39,403 nucleotides of DNA from Pseudomonadales bacterium (GTDB taxonomy: Bacteria > Pseudomonadota > Gammaproteobacteria > Pseudomonadales > Azotimanducaceae), in assembly GCA_029246605.1 (NCBI GenBank), contig JAQWMV010000153.1:1-39403 (forward strand). Reading direction: 5' to 3'. Numbering within the stretch: the first letter of the stretch is position 1; every line of letters begins with the position of its first letter. The position numbers were made by a program, and so were the translations under genes. The notes beneath the pieces were generated by a model. The model did not search any database. It saw nothing but the letters and a program-made list of their open reading frames with translations, and was not told where the DNA came from. Shown here one piece after another: positions 1-10,179 of the stretch.

Positions 1-228
1 GCTCTTATAGTGCGCCGAGCCATCTCCCGGCACCATATAGTATGGTTTTCTCTTCTTGTTCTTAGGAACCAACTTAATCATAAGTAGAATGCCATTGTCG
101 CGGTATTCATATATTGTCCTGTCCCTGCCTTCTATGATTTGTATATCGTCTCTGGATATAGGGTGAAATGCCCCCGATACCGTCGACACAATGCAAAGAA
201 GAATGATTGAAATAAGCGTTCTGTTCAA
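1..228 (-). CDS. DUF2782 family protein, partial at window edge, probable TTG start at 228
   Basis: Manual reverse translation: MNRTLISIILLCIVSTVSGAFHPISRDDIQIIEGRDRTIYEYRDNGILLMIKLVPKNKKRKPYYMVPGDGSAHYKS; signal peptide plus DUF2782-like EEYRxNGxLYMIKVxPxxGxPYYLV pattern; this family often neighbours polA. Confidence 0.7.
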   Translation of the reverse strand, partial: MNRTLISIILLCIVSTVSGAFHPISRDDIQIIEGRDRTIYEYRDNGILLMIKLVPKNKKRKPYYMVPGDGSAHYKS

Positions 229-257
229 AGTATGGTTCGTAGTGTTATTACCGAGGT

Positions 258-2939
258 GTGATCAATATGCAGGACCATTACCAACTGGTACTCATCGATG
301 GGTCATCGTACCTGTTTAGAGCTTTTCATGCACTACCCCCACTAACCACTTCAAAGGGACAACCTACTGGAGCGATTAAGGGCGTGATCAGCATGATCCG
401 AAAACTCATGAGTGATTTTCCAGACAGTCATATAGCTTGTGTTTTCGATGCCAAGGGAAAATCTTTTCGCAACGATATCTACCCTGATTACAAAGCGAAT
501 AGAGCCGCGATGCCAGATGACTTGCGTAGCCAGATTGCCCCCATCCACGAGATCATAAAATTAATGGGTGTTCCTTTGCTTATGGTCGATGGAGTAGAGG
601 CAGATGACGTCATAGGAACATTAGCGGATCAGGCATCTCACGCAGGGATGAGTGTGCTGGTATCAACGGGTGATAAGGACATGGCACAGTTGGTCAACGA
701 TCATGTGACGCTGATCAACACAATGAACGATGCTGTTTTCGACAGTGCCGGTGTAGTAGAAAAATTTGGTGTACGGCCAGACCAGATAATCGACTATCTC
801 GCACTGGTCGGTGATACATCCGACAATATTCCCGGCGTACCCAAGTGTGGACCTAAAACAGCGATTAAGTGGCTTACACAATATCAATCGCTCGCCGGGG
901 TTATTGAAAATGCTGATGATGTCTCTGGCAAGGTTGGTGACAATCTACGTGCCAGCCTTTTACAGTTGCCCATGGCCTACGAGCTGGCAACGATCAAACG
1001 GGATGTCAGCCTGGAAAACACCGTTGAGGACCTTAAGCTATTAGCGCCCGATAACGACGGTCTATTGGCTCTTTTTACCGAGCTTGAATTTAAGCCATGG
1101 ATTGATGAGTTAGCGAAATCAGATCAGCTAGCGAGGGCAGAAAATCCTGCTAACTATCAATTGGTCACTAGTCTGGATGACCTAAAACGCTGGTTTGACA
1201 CCGCACAATCTCCTTTGGCACTACATATTGAAACGACAGCTGATCACTATGTCGATACCGAGCTGGTAGGTCTATCGTTTTGTTACGAAGCTGAGTCAGC
1301 AATCTATGTCCCATTGGGCCATAACTACGATGGCGCACCCGCGCAACTATCGGTAGAACAGGTACTAGATCAGGTCAGAAGCCTCTTAGCGAAGAAAGTC
1401 ATTATCGGACATGATCTAAAATACGCGGTGAGTGTCCTGGCAAATTATAACCTGGATCTCAGGCCTGGCTTTGACACCATGCTCGCTTCTTACGTTTTAA
1501 ATTCCGTTGGCTCACGCCATGATATTGATGATCTTAGCATGCGTAATCTTGGCGTTAGAAAAACACAGTATGAAGAAATTGCCGGCAAAGGGGCAAAACA
1601 AAAACACTTCAACGAAATCGATATCGCTGATGCGACACCGTTTGCTGCGGAAGTTGCCGATATGGCGTTTCGCCTGGCGGGTGTCCTGCAAGAAAAACTC
1701 AAGTCCGAGACATCGCTGGCATCGGTATTTGAGGAGATAGAAATGCCGGTTCTCAGCATTCTGTCCCGTGTTGAACGAAATGGCGTGTTGCTCGACTCGG
1801 ATCTTTTAGAGCAACAAAGTAGTGAGCTGGACAAGAATATGCGTGAGCTTGAGCAACAAGCCCATGGATTGGCAGGCGAGTCATTCAACCTTGGATCTCC
1901 GAAGCAGATTCAGGACATTTTTTTTAACAAGCTCGAATTACCTATTCTAAAGAAGACGCCGAAAGGGCAGCCTTCTACGGCAGAACCAGTACTTCAAGAG
2001 TTAGCGCTCGATTATCCTCTACCCAAGGTAATTCTGGAGTACCGCAGTATGTCGAAACTAAAATCGACTTATACTGATCAGTTGCCGAAACAAGTCCATC
2101 AGACTACTGGCAGAGTGCATACCTCATACAGGCAGGCCGTTGCTGCGACCGGTCGACTATCGAGTACTGACCCAAATCTCCAAAATATCCCGATCCGCAC
2201 GCAGGAAGGCAGGCGAGTTCGAAAAGCGTTTGTTGCGCCGAAGGGGTTTGTGTTGGTGGCGGCGGATTACTCACAGATTGAGCTTAGAATCATGGCGCAC
2301 TTGTCTAACGATGTGGGTCTTGTGTCAGCCTTTAATCAGGAGCTGGATATTCACAAGGCGACTGCCGCAGAGGTGTTTGGTGTGAACGTTGAAGACGTAA
2401 AGGACTTCCAACGACGCAATGCCAAGGCAATTAACTTTGGATTGATTTATGGCATGTCGGCGTTTGGATTGTCTCGACAATTAAACATAACCCGGGGCGA
2501 TGCTGAGGAATATATCAGTTTGTATTTCGAGCGCTACCCCGGTGTTCGAAACTATATGGACCGCATTAGGGTATTGGCCGCAGAACAGGGTTTTGTAGAA
2601 ACGATATTTGGCCGCCGACTCTACTTACCCGAAATAAATGCAAAAAACTTTCAACGAAGACAAGCGGCGGAGCGAACCGCAATCAATGCGCCAATGCAGG
2701 GTAGCGCGGCAGATATTATAAAACGTGCAATGATCACGATTGATAATTGGCTGGTTACGACTGGAATGAATGCGAGAATGATAATGCAGGTGCATGACGA
2801 GCTTGTGTTTGAGGTTGCAGAAGATAGTCAGGAGGAATTGGTCGCGGCTGTTTCGGAACATATGGAAGCGGCTGCAGAGCTTAGTATTCCGCTATTGGTT
2901 GAAACAGGTGTTGGGAAAAACTGGGATGACGCACATTGA
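258..2939 (+). CDS. polA: DNA polymerase I
   Basis: 893 aa; 5' nuclease domain (GDTSDNIPGVPKCGPKTA), polymerase motifs DYSQIELRIMAHLS, RRNAKAINFGLIYGMS, QVHDELVFEV. Confidence 0.98.
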   Translation: MINMQDHYQLVLIDGSSYLFRAFHALPPLTTSKGQPTGAIKGVISMIRKLMSDFPDSHIACVFDAKGKSFRNDIYPDYKANRAAMPDDLRSQIAPIHEIIKLMGVPLLMVDGVEADDVIGTLADQASHAGMSVLVSTGDKDMAQLVNDHVTLINTMNDAVFDSAGVVEKFGVRPDQIIDYLALVGDTSDNIPGVPKCGPKTAIKWLTQYQSLAGVIENADDVSGKVGDNLRASLLQLPMAYELATIKRDVSLENTVEDLKLLAPDNDGLLALFTELEFKPWIDELAKSDQLARAENPANYQLVTSLDDLKRWFDTAQSPLALHIETTADHYVDTELVGLSFCYEAESAIYVPLGHNYDGAPAQLSVEQVLDQVRSLLAKKVIIGHDLKYAVSVLANYNLDLRPGFDTMLASYVLNSVGSRHDIDDLSMRNLGVRKTQYEEIAGKGAKQKHFNEIDIADATPFAAEVADMAFRLAGVLQEKLKSETSLASVFEEIEMPVLSILSRVERNGVLLDSDLLEQQSSELDKNMRELEQQAHGLAGESFNLGSPKQIQDIFFNKLELPILKKTPKGQPSTAEPVLQELALDYPLPKVILEYRSMSKLKSTYTDQLPKQVHQTTGRVHTSYRQAVAATGRLSSTDPNLQNIPIRTQEGRRVRKAFVAPKGFVLVAADYSQIELRIMAHLSNDVGLVSAFNQELDIHKATAAEVFGVNVEDVKDFQRRNAKAINFGLIYGMSAFGLSRQLNITRGDAEEYISLYFERYPGVRNYMDRIRVLAAEQGFVETIFGRRLYLPEINAKNFQRRQAAERTAINAPMQGSAADIIKRAMITIDNWLVTTGMNARMIMQVHDELVFEVAEDSQEELVAAVSEHMEAAAELSIPLLVETGVGKNWDDAH

Positions 2940-2979
2940 CCGGGAACTTTTTGGCTTTCCATTAGTCCTAATAGTAAGT

Positions 2980-3056
2980 AGCGAACTTCGAGACTTCCCC
3001 CCAAGTCCGAAGCAGGGCTCTGACTACCTCCCCCAATACGGTCAGAGCCCTTTTTT
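2980..3056 (+). ncRNA. Candidate small RNA between polA and engB with two C-rich hairpin loops (Spot42/ErsA-like location); 5' end not determined
   Basis: Hairpin 2986-3012 (CTTCG-a-GACTT-CCCCCC-AAGTC-CGAAG) followed by an intrinsic terminator 3015-3056. Confidence 0.5.
3015..3056 (+). terminator. Rho-independent terminator
   Basis: GGGCTCTGAC (3015-3024) / GTCAGAGCCC (3041-3050) perfect 10-bp stem followed by TTTTTT. Confidence 0.9.
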
Positions 3057-3078
3057 ATTTGCCACCACATTTATCGAC

Positions 3079-3666
3079 TCAAACGATCAACAGTTCAGTC
3101 AGTCTTTTCTGCAATACATCGATGCCGATATTCTTGGTCGCGGAGAAAACCTGTAGGGTCATTGGTTCAGCCAAAGACTTTCGTACCTTGAGTAGCGTGT
3201 TCTGTTGAGGGCCCCGCTTGAGTTTGTCGGCTTTGGTTAGCAGGATATGAAGTGGAATATTGGCCGTTTGGCTCCAGTTGATCATGGTTTCGTCGAATTC
3301 TGTCAGTGGATGCCGAATGTCCATGAGTAGAATCAGACCTTTTAAGGACTGTCGTTCTCGAAGATAGGTATCCATTTGCTGGTGCCAGCCCTGTTTGACC
3401 GCCGTCGGAACGCGGGCGTAGCCAAAACCCGGTAGATCAACTAAACGCAAATCATCCTGTAACGTGAAAAAATTAATGAGCTGTGTTCTACCCGGTGTTT
3501 TGCTCGTCCTTGCCAGCTTACTTTGATTAGTTAATTTGTTGATTGCACTGGATTTCCCAGCATTTGAACGTCCACAGAAAGCGACTTCTGCACCTATATC
3601 TGGAGGGCAGTCAGATAGTTTCGCCGCGCTTTTCCAGAAAGTGGCCTGATTAAATGAAATTGTCAT
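3079..3666 (-). CDS. engB: Ribosome biogenesis GTPase EngB/YihA/YsxC
   Basis: [48 protein letters not shown]; adjacent to polA as in other gammaproteobacteria. Confidence 0.97.
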   Translation of the reverse strand: MTISFNQATFWKSAAKLSDCPPDIGAEVAFCGRSNAGKSSAINKLTNQSKLARTSKTPGRTQLINFFTLQDDLRLVDLPGFGYARVPTAVKQGWHQQMDTYLRERQSLKGLILLMDIRHPLTEFDETMINWSQTANIPLHILLTKADKLKRGPQQNTLLKVRKSLAEPMTLQVFSATKNIGIDVLQKRLTELLIV

Positions 3667-3749
3667 GAACTCATCCGTGGTAATTGGTTGGGCATTAACC
3701 GCGTAGTTTATATATAATGCGGCGTCATTTTATCACTGTGTGGTGCAAC

Positions 3750-4358
3750 ATGAGGTTGTTACATTTACTGGCGGGGACATTAATTTTTCTTGGTATCACA
3801 GAGGCCAGAGCCGAGGGTGATGCAGAACGGGGTCAGCCGCTTACTGCGCTCTGTGTGGCCTGCCATGGACCCGATGGCAATAGTATAGCAGCAACGTTTC
3901 CGAATATTGCGGGCCAAAATGCTCAGTATCTGTTGAAACAGATGCAGGAATTCAAGTCAAACGCGCGAAGCGCCCCCTTGATGACTGGCATGTTGAATGC
4001 GTTTAATGATCAGCAACTTGAAGATATCGCGGCTTATTACAGCAAACAGAAGACCCATCGTGGCAACGCGGATCCTGCGCTCGTAGAGCTTGGAGAATCC
4101 ATTTATCGCTCTGGTATTAAACGTAAAGAGATTGCGGCCTGTTCGTCTTGTCATTCGCCTACGGGTAGCGGTAATGGACCTGCGGCATTCCCGGCGCTAG
4201 CCGGACAATGGCCTGAGTATACAGAGGCACAGTTAAAAGCATTTCGCGCCGGGGAGCGGACCAATGATGGCGATTCGCGCATGATGCAAATGACGACGCT
4301 GGATTTGTCAGATCCGGAGATCAAAGCAGTTTCATCCTACTTATATGGGCTACGTTAG
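3750..4358 (+). CDS. Diheme cytochrome c4, periplasmic
   Basis: Signal peptide; two CxxCH motifs (CVACHGPDGNS, CSSCHSPTGSGNG); ORF open from 3717, probable start MRLLHLLAG at 3750. Confidence 0.92.
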   Translation: MRLLHLLAGTLIFLGITEARAEGDAERGQPLTALCVACHGPDGNSIAATFPNIAGQNAQYLLKQMQEFKSNARSAPLMTGMLNAFNDQQLEDIAAYYSKQKTHRGNADPALVELGESIYRSGIKRKEIAACSSCHSPTGSGNGPAAFPALAGQWPEYTEAQLKAFRAGERTNDGDSRMMQMTTLDLSDPEIKAVSSYLYGLR

Positions 4359-4406
4359 TTGAGGGAATAAGTGCAGGATAGCGGCGTCTAAGCCTAAGCT
4401 GAGTGA

Positions 4407-5060
4407 ATGGGAAAAATGATGAATAGACTGATAATTTTCGTGCTATTAGCCCTCTCGGGACATGTGTTTGCAGCCGAGTATGAAGAAGGCACTCACTATG
4501 TGGCCCTCGAGAAACCCATAGAAACAGAAGATCCAGAGAAAATTGAGATCACGGAATACTTCTTTTACGGTTGTTCGCATTGCTTTGAATTTGACCCGGC
4601 AGTGGCGCTGTGGGTAAAAAACCAAGCTGATGACGTCATTTTTAATCGTACACCTGTGACCTGGGCTGCCCCACACACCATCCTGGCAAGAACCTATTAC
4701 ACGGCAGAAGCTTTAGGCGTGTTAGAGAAAATACACTTACCGCTATTCCAGGCAGTTCAACAACAGCGAGTAGACAGTCCGGAGTCCATTGCGCTTTTTT
4801 TTGGAGAGCATGGCGTCGATCCCGTTGATTTTGCACGGATGTTTGCGTCTTTCCCTGTAGATCGCAACACGCGGGAGGCAGCTGCCCGTGGTAAAGCATA
4901 CGGTCTTGCGGTACCCGTACCGGCGATGATTGTGAACGGTAAGTACCGCATAGAGGGCTCTATGGCCGGGGGCAACGCGAATATGCTCCGTGTCGCCAGT
5001 TATCTGGTTGAACAGGAACGACAGGCTAAAGCTGTTGCAGAGGTTCCTGCGGAGCAGTAA
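4407..5060 (+). CDS. dsbA: Thiol:disulfide interchange protein DsbA
   Basis: Signal peptide, YGCSHC thioredoxin-like active site, cis-Pro loop [16 protein letters not shown]. Confidence 0.93.
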   Translation: MGKMMNRLIIFVLLALSGHVFAAEYEEGTHYVALEKPIETEDPEKIEITEYFFYGCSHCFEFDPAVALWVKNQADDVIFNRTPVTWAAPHTILARTYYTAEALGVLEKIHLPLFQAVQQQRVDSPESIALFFGEHGVDPVDFARMFASFPVDRNTREAAARGKAYGLAVPVPAMIVNGKYRIEGSMAGGNANMLRVASYLVEQERQAKAVAEVPAEQ

Positions 5061-5358
5061 GCACACCTAGCCGTCTTGCTGCATCAACTCTGATTTTTAA
5101 TTCTTTTCCGGGCTTAAAGTGCGGGATAAATTTGCCTGGTTTATGGATGCCAACTTCACCGGTCTTCGGATTTCGGACATTTCGCGGTTTACGGTAATGG
5201 TTTGAGAATGTTCCAAAACCTCTAATTTCGATGCGATCACCGGAGGACAAAGAGTCCGACATGATCTCAATCATCGTATGTACTGCTAAATCGACATCGC
5301 GAACAGACAGTTGTTCGAGCCTGTCGGACATTCTTTTGATCAGTTCGGATTTGTTCAT
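5026..5358 (-). CDS. ihfB: Integration host factor beta-like / HU family DNA-binding protein
   Basis: [17 protein letters not shown]...[52 protein letters not shown]. Confidence 0.88.
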   Translation of the reverse strand: MNKSELIKRMSDRLEQLSVRDVDLAVHTMIEIMSDSLSSGDRIEIRGFGTFSNHYRKPRNVRNPKTGEVGIHKPGKFIPHFKPGKELKIRVDAARRLGVLTAPQEPLQQL

Positions 5359-5670
5359 AACGTCCGATATCCACTTCTCGTTTGCTAATCATACAAAATA
5401 AATTATTAAAATCAATATGTTATACATATAAACTAAAGTATTTAATTAATAAGTTATCGAAAATGCTCGAAATCACGACTTTTTATCGAAAACGAACAAC
5501 ACCAATCGTAGGTAAATTCGCTGCTTTGATTGAATCGTATTTTGCATTCGCATAGAATTCGCCATGGCGCGACGGCAGACATACGGTACTTACGAAGTGA
5601 CGGTCGTGCGCCCCTCCGAATATCCCCCAAAAACCCCTATCCATGTCCACAATGGTCATGATGGCAGCCT

Positions 5671-7218
5671 ATGGAGCATCGAATGGCGACGATCCTAGAA
5701 GATATCTCAAGAACCTTCAGTGAATATTTACTTATCCCAAGACTAACTCGTGCGAACCAGCGACCTGACCTGGTCAATCTGTCCACGCCACTATCAGCGG
5801 TGGCACCGAATCAGGAGCCCCGCTTGAAGATCAATATTCCAGTGGTATCGGCCTGTATGCAGGCGGTCAGCGGTGCAGAACTATCTATTTCACTGGCGCG
5901 TCAGGGCGGTTTAAGTTTCGTTTTTTGTTCGCAACCTATTGAAGATCAAGTAGAAATTGTCCGTCAGGTGAAGGCCCATAAGGCTGGTTTTGTCAGGAGT
6001 GATTCAAACACTACCGAGCAGACCACGCTGGGCGAAGTGATTGAATTGATGCGACTTTCCGGACACTCCACAGTGCCGGTGACCAGTGACGGTAGCCCGA
6101 GGGGGGAGCTGAAAGGCCTGATTACCGACCAGGATTTTTGGGAATTTGAGGATGACCTCAGCAATATGGTTAAGCAGCACATGACACCAATGAAAGACGT
6201 TATCTATGGTGAAGATGGCATTTCCCTGCGAGATGCTAACGAACTGTTGCACAAACATAAAAAAGACTGCCTACCGATTCTGAGTAAAGATAAAAGATTG
6301 GTAGCGCTCGTGTTTAAAAAAGATTATGAGGATCACCGACTGTATCCAATGGAACTACTGGATGCCTCCAAGCGCCTGTGTGTAGGGGCTGCTATCAATA
6401 CCCACGACTACAGAGAACGGGTACCAGCGGTGGTAGAAGCGGGTGCAGACGCACTGTGCTTTGATTCCTCCGATGGCTTTACAGAGTACCAAATGGAAGG
6501 CATCAAGTGGATTCGTGCCAACTATGGCGACGCCGTCGTTATCGGTGGCGGAAATGTTGTTTCCGCGGAAGGGTTTGATTACCTGGTTGAAAATAGTGGG
6601 GTTGATTTTGTCAAAGTCGGTATGGGGGGTGGTTCTATCTGTATCACACGGGAACAGAAAGGTATTGGCCGTGGCCAGGCATCTGCGTTGCTTGATGTCG
6701 TAGAAAGACGTGAAGCGTACTTTGCGGAAACGGGCCGGTATATCCCTATATGTTCAGATGGTGGCCTGGCCAATGATACGCAAATAGTGATCGCGCTCGC
6801 GATGGGGGCGGATTTCGTCATGATGGGCCGGTATTTCGCTATGACGGAAGAAAGCCCAACATCCAAAACCTCTATAAATGGACAAATGTACAAGCCGTAT
6901 TGGGGAGAGGGAACGCGACGCGCACAAAACTGGCAGCGCTACAATGAAGGTATGAGTTCGCGGAAGATGATGTTTGAGGAAGGTGTTGATGCATACGTAC
7001 CCCTGGTAGGTACAGTATCGGAAGTGTTGGAAACCACGCTTTATAAATTGCGAAGCACAATGGTCAATGTTGGCGCTGACTCTCTTTCGGATTATAGAGA
7101 GCAGGCAATTCTCACCATGGTGTCTGAACAATCAGTAGTAGAAGCGGGAACCTCGACCGTATTCCAATTTTCACCAAACAGCGAATTGGATAACTCCAAT
7201 TGGGGTAACTCAGGGTGA
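5671..7218 (+). CDS. IMP dehydrogenase with CBS domains, divergent subtype; probable start MATILEDIS at 5683
   Basis: Catalytic loop GGGSICITREQKGIGRGQ, AGADALCFDSSDGF, GADFVMMGRYFA, YWGEGTRRAQNW flap region. Confidence 0.92.
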   Translation: MEHRMATILEDISRTFSEYLLIPRLTRANQRPDLVNLSTPLSAVAPNQEPRLKINIPVVSACMQAVSGAELSISLARQGGLSFVFCSQPIEDQVEIVRQVKAHKAGFVRSDSNTTEQTTLGEVIELMRLSGHSTVPVTSDGSPRGELKGLITDQDFWEFEDDLSNMVKQHMTPMKDVIYGEDGISLRDANELLHKHKKDCLPILSKDKRLVALVFKKDYEDHRLYPMELLDASKRLCVGAAINTHDYRERVPAVVEAGADALCFDSSDGFTEYQMEGIKWIRANYGDAVVIGGGNVVSAEGFDYLVENSGVDFVKVGMGGGSICITREQKGIGRGQASALLDVVERREAYFAETGRYIPICSDGGLANDTQIVIALAMGADFVMMGRYFAMTEESPTSKTSINGQMYKPYWGEGTRRAQNWQRYNEGMSSRKMMFEEGVDAYVPLVGTVSEVLETTLYKLRSTMVNVGADSLSDYREQAILTMVSEQSVVEAGTSTVFQFSPNSELDNSNWGNSG

Positions 7219-7287
7219 TTGAAGCGATACTTATACTAAAACAGCTGAGTTATAATTCCCTGCCCAAATGAATAGAGAGATGTTGTT

Positions 7288-7737
7288 GTGAGATTTTTTA
7301 CTGTTGGTTGCCTGATTTTTTTGACCGTATCGATTGGCATTAAGGCTGACGGTGACATTGTTGATCGAATCAAGAAAGTTGGAACTGTCTGCGTGACCGA
7401 TATTGTGTGCGATAGCGATGCAAATGGAGATGTAAGCAGTCAAGTAAACAGTGAAGCAGCTCCTGTCACCGAGCAAGTAGTCGCGGCTGCAGGCAATCCC
7501 GTCGAGGACAATTACAAGAAAAGCTGTGCAACCTGTCATAACGCTGGCTTAGCGGGAGCCCCTAAGCTGGGAGACAAGGAACAATGGGTTACTCGGATTG
7601 AGAAAGGCGTAGATGTACTCTACTCCAGCTTAATGAATGGTTTACCCCCAGGTATGCCGGCAAAAGGCATGTGTTTTAGTTGCTCAGATGATGACCTGAA
7701 GGCACTTGTAGATTACATGGTGGACGCCGCTCAATAG
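7288..7737 (+). CDS. Cytochrome c5-like monoheme protein
   Basis: SCATCHNAGLAGAPKLGDKEQW...MNGLPPGMPAKGMCFSCSDDDLKALVDYMV. Confidence 0.88.
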   Translation: MRFFTVGCLIFLTVSIGIKADGDIVDRIKKVGTVCVTDIVCDSDANGDVSSQVNSEAAPVTEQVVAAAGNPVEDNYKKSCATCHNAGLAGAPKLGDKEQWVTRIEKGVDVLYSSLMNGLPPGMPAKGMCFSCSDDDLKALVDYMVDAAQ

Positions 7738-7792
7738 CTGTCCATATGGCGGTCTGGTGCGACATTTGAAAGACTGATGCTTAAACTGGATT

Positions 7793-9313
7793 TTAGATAG
7801 TTTGGTATCGATCAAGCTTTCGCAGGCCCAATGCCTCAGTTAAGTGCTTTGTGTGTATGTCGGTTGATTCTTCTATATCCGCGATTGTTCGAGCGACTTT
7901 GAGAATTTTATAGTAGCCCCGCGCTGAAAGACCGAGCGCTAACATCGCTTTGTCTAACAGGTGTTGGTCATTCGGAGTAAGTCTGCAATGCGCCTCAGTG
8001 TCCTTATTGGTAAGGGCCGCGTTTAATTTTCCGCATCGACTACGCATCACAGATTGTGACTCGACTATTTGCTTTAGAACCAGCTCGTGTTCTGTAAACG
8101 AGGTTTTTGCGCTCGTAGCAGAAAGCGTACCGGGTGGGAGGACAGGTACGTCAACGTGGAGATCAATGCGGTCCAGTAAGGGTCCTGAAACTCGAGATCG
8201 GTACTTCTATATTTTGTCGTTGGTGCAATCGCAACTATCTGTGTTATCGCCGTAGTAACCACATGGACAAGGATTCATCGCGGCAAGGAGTTGAAAGTTT
8301 GCGGGAAAGCGCACCTGATGGTGTGCCCGACTAATGATGATCTCTCCGGATTCAATGGGTTCACGAAGTACTTCGAGAACCTGCCTTGGATATTCTGGTA
8401 ATTCGTCGAGAAAAAGCACGCCGTTGTGAGCCAGTGAAATTTCCCCGGGCCGTGGTGGATTGCCACCGCCAACTAGCGCTACAGCAGATGCTGTGTGATT
8501 CGGTGTACGGAAGGGTCGCACACCGAACGATGTAGTGTCGAACTGATATTTAGAAACAGACTGGACTGATGCCGAAGATAGAGATTCTTCTGTCGACATT
8601 ACTGGAAGCAAAGAACCCAAACGACTTGCCAGCATTGTTTTGCCACTGCCTGGCGAGCCAATGAAAAGCAGATTGTGCGAACCCGCGGCTGCAATAGTGA
8701 GTGCTCGTTTTGCTAGTTTCTGACCTCGAACATCTGAAAGTTTCATTGTGTCGTCGGGGCGTGTTCCTGTGCTTTTCCCCTTCGCTAAAGCTAGCGGTTT
8801 ACGCGCCAGAAGGTGTGCGATCACGTCCTGGAGACTACTAGTCGCGAAAACCTGTAGGGACGTCTCAACTAATGCCGCCTCGGGACCGTTCGCAGCAGGC
8901 ACTATGAGGGATCGCTTTGTGGAACTGGTTTGTATGGTTGCTGACAAAATACCACTAACAAATCTGATTTCACCATTTAGTGCCAGCTCACCGAGAAACT
9001 CAAAGTCCCTTAAGCAGCCTTCCGGCAGGTTGCCCGCAGCGACCAAAATGCAAAGTGCGATTACAAGATCGTAGCGGCCACCACTTTTCGGCAGGTCGGC
9101 AGGGCTCAGATTCACAGTGAGTCGTTTGTTTGGGAAGGAATAGCCAGCTTTGATAATGGCGGTTTTGACTCGGTCTTTACTCTCCTTAACGGCAGTCTCG
9201 GGAAGACGAACGATAATGATTTGTGGTAGTCCACTTGTAGTATCGGCTTCTACTGTTATAAGAGGTGCTTGAATACTAACTGCAACCCTAGAGAATGTGA
9301 TGGCGTAGGTCAT
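7793..9313 (-). pseudogene. comM: YifB/ComM family Mg-chelatase-like ATPase interrupted by one in-frame TAG
   Basis: N-terminal ORF 8207..9313 (GSPGSGKTMLASRL, LFLDELPEY, MNPCPCGYYG) stops at TAG 8207-8209; the same frame continues [23 protein letters not shown]...MRSRCGKLN to 7793. Confidence 0.85.
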
Positions 9314-9426
9314 GGGTCATGCCGCTGATCGGATTCCCCAATTTTGCATATCCACGTTATTTGATCTTTAGGTGAAACTACCGACTTCATGTCAGTCAGG
9401 GCGTTCTTTCTTGTAATCTTTATACT

Positions 9427-9441
9427 GCACTTATATAGTGC
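9427..9441. promoter_or_regulatory. Putative NtrC enhancer site 1
   Basis: GCAC-TTATATA-GTGC, dyad matching GCAC-N7-GTGC. Confidence 0.7.
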
Positions 9442-9458
9442 GATGCCTCGGCTCGGGA

Positions 9459-9473
9459 GCACTATGCTAGTGC
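9459..9473. promoter_or_regulatory. Putative NtrC enhancer site 2
   Basis: GCAC-TATGCTA-GTGC, dyad, 32 bp centre-to-centre from site 1. Confidence 0.75.
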
Positions 9474-9538
9474 ATTTTTGGGAAGTATCTACAGTAAGAT
9501 ATGTTCTAAGTACCTGATTATTAAGGTAATTAATTACT

Positions 9539-9554
9539 TGGCACGGTCAATGCT
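9539..9554 (+). promoter_or_regulatory. Sigma54 (-24/-12) promoter of glnK
   Basis: TGGCACG-GTCA-ATGCT versus consensus TGGCACG-N4-TTGCW, with GG/GC separated by 10 nt. Confidence 0.82.
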
Positions 9555-9707
9555 CTTAATGTGGAACCTAACGCAATCATAGGTTGTATGATGGCTTCGA
9601 AAGAAAATCACGAAGCGCATATTGGCAATTGGAATGCGTATGTAATTTCGATAAATTGGTTATAGGGACCGAACGGTCCGAGATAATCCTGAACAAGGAG
9701 AACATGA

Positions 9708-10046
<339 letters not shown>

Positions 10047-10091
10047 ACCTTCACGGGCTAGTTTCTTTAGTCCGTCCCCGTAGATCAGAAA

Positions 10092-10121
10092 GGGCACGTT
10101 CGTGTGCCCGTTTCTTTTCTT
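10092..10121 (+). terminator. Probable Rho-independent terminator after glnK
   Basis: GGGCAC-gttcgt-GTGCCC followed by GTTTCTTTTCTTTCTT. Confidence 0.65.
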
Positions 10122-10179
10122 TCTTGCTTGCTATTTTAGTTGGACGATATAATCCGCCGACTTCCTTGGCTTCATCATT

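Noticed and set aside
1490-1888. 132-aa minus-strand ORF inside polA, and the many other antisense ORFs in the track
   Set aside because: Serine/arginine-rich, low-complexity antisense shadows of strongly supported coding genes; no family motifs.
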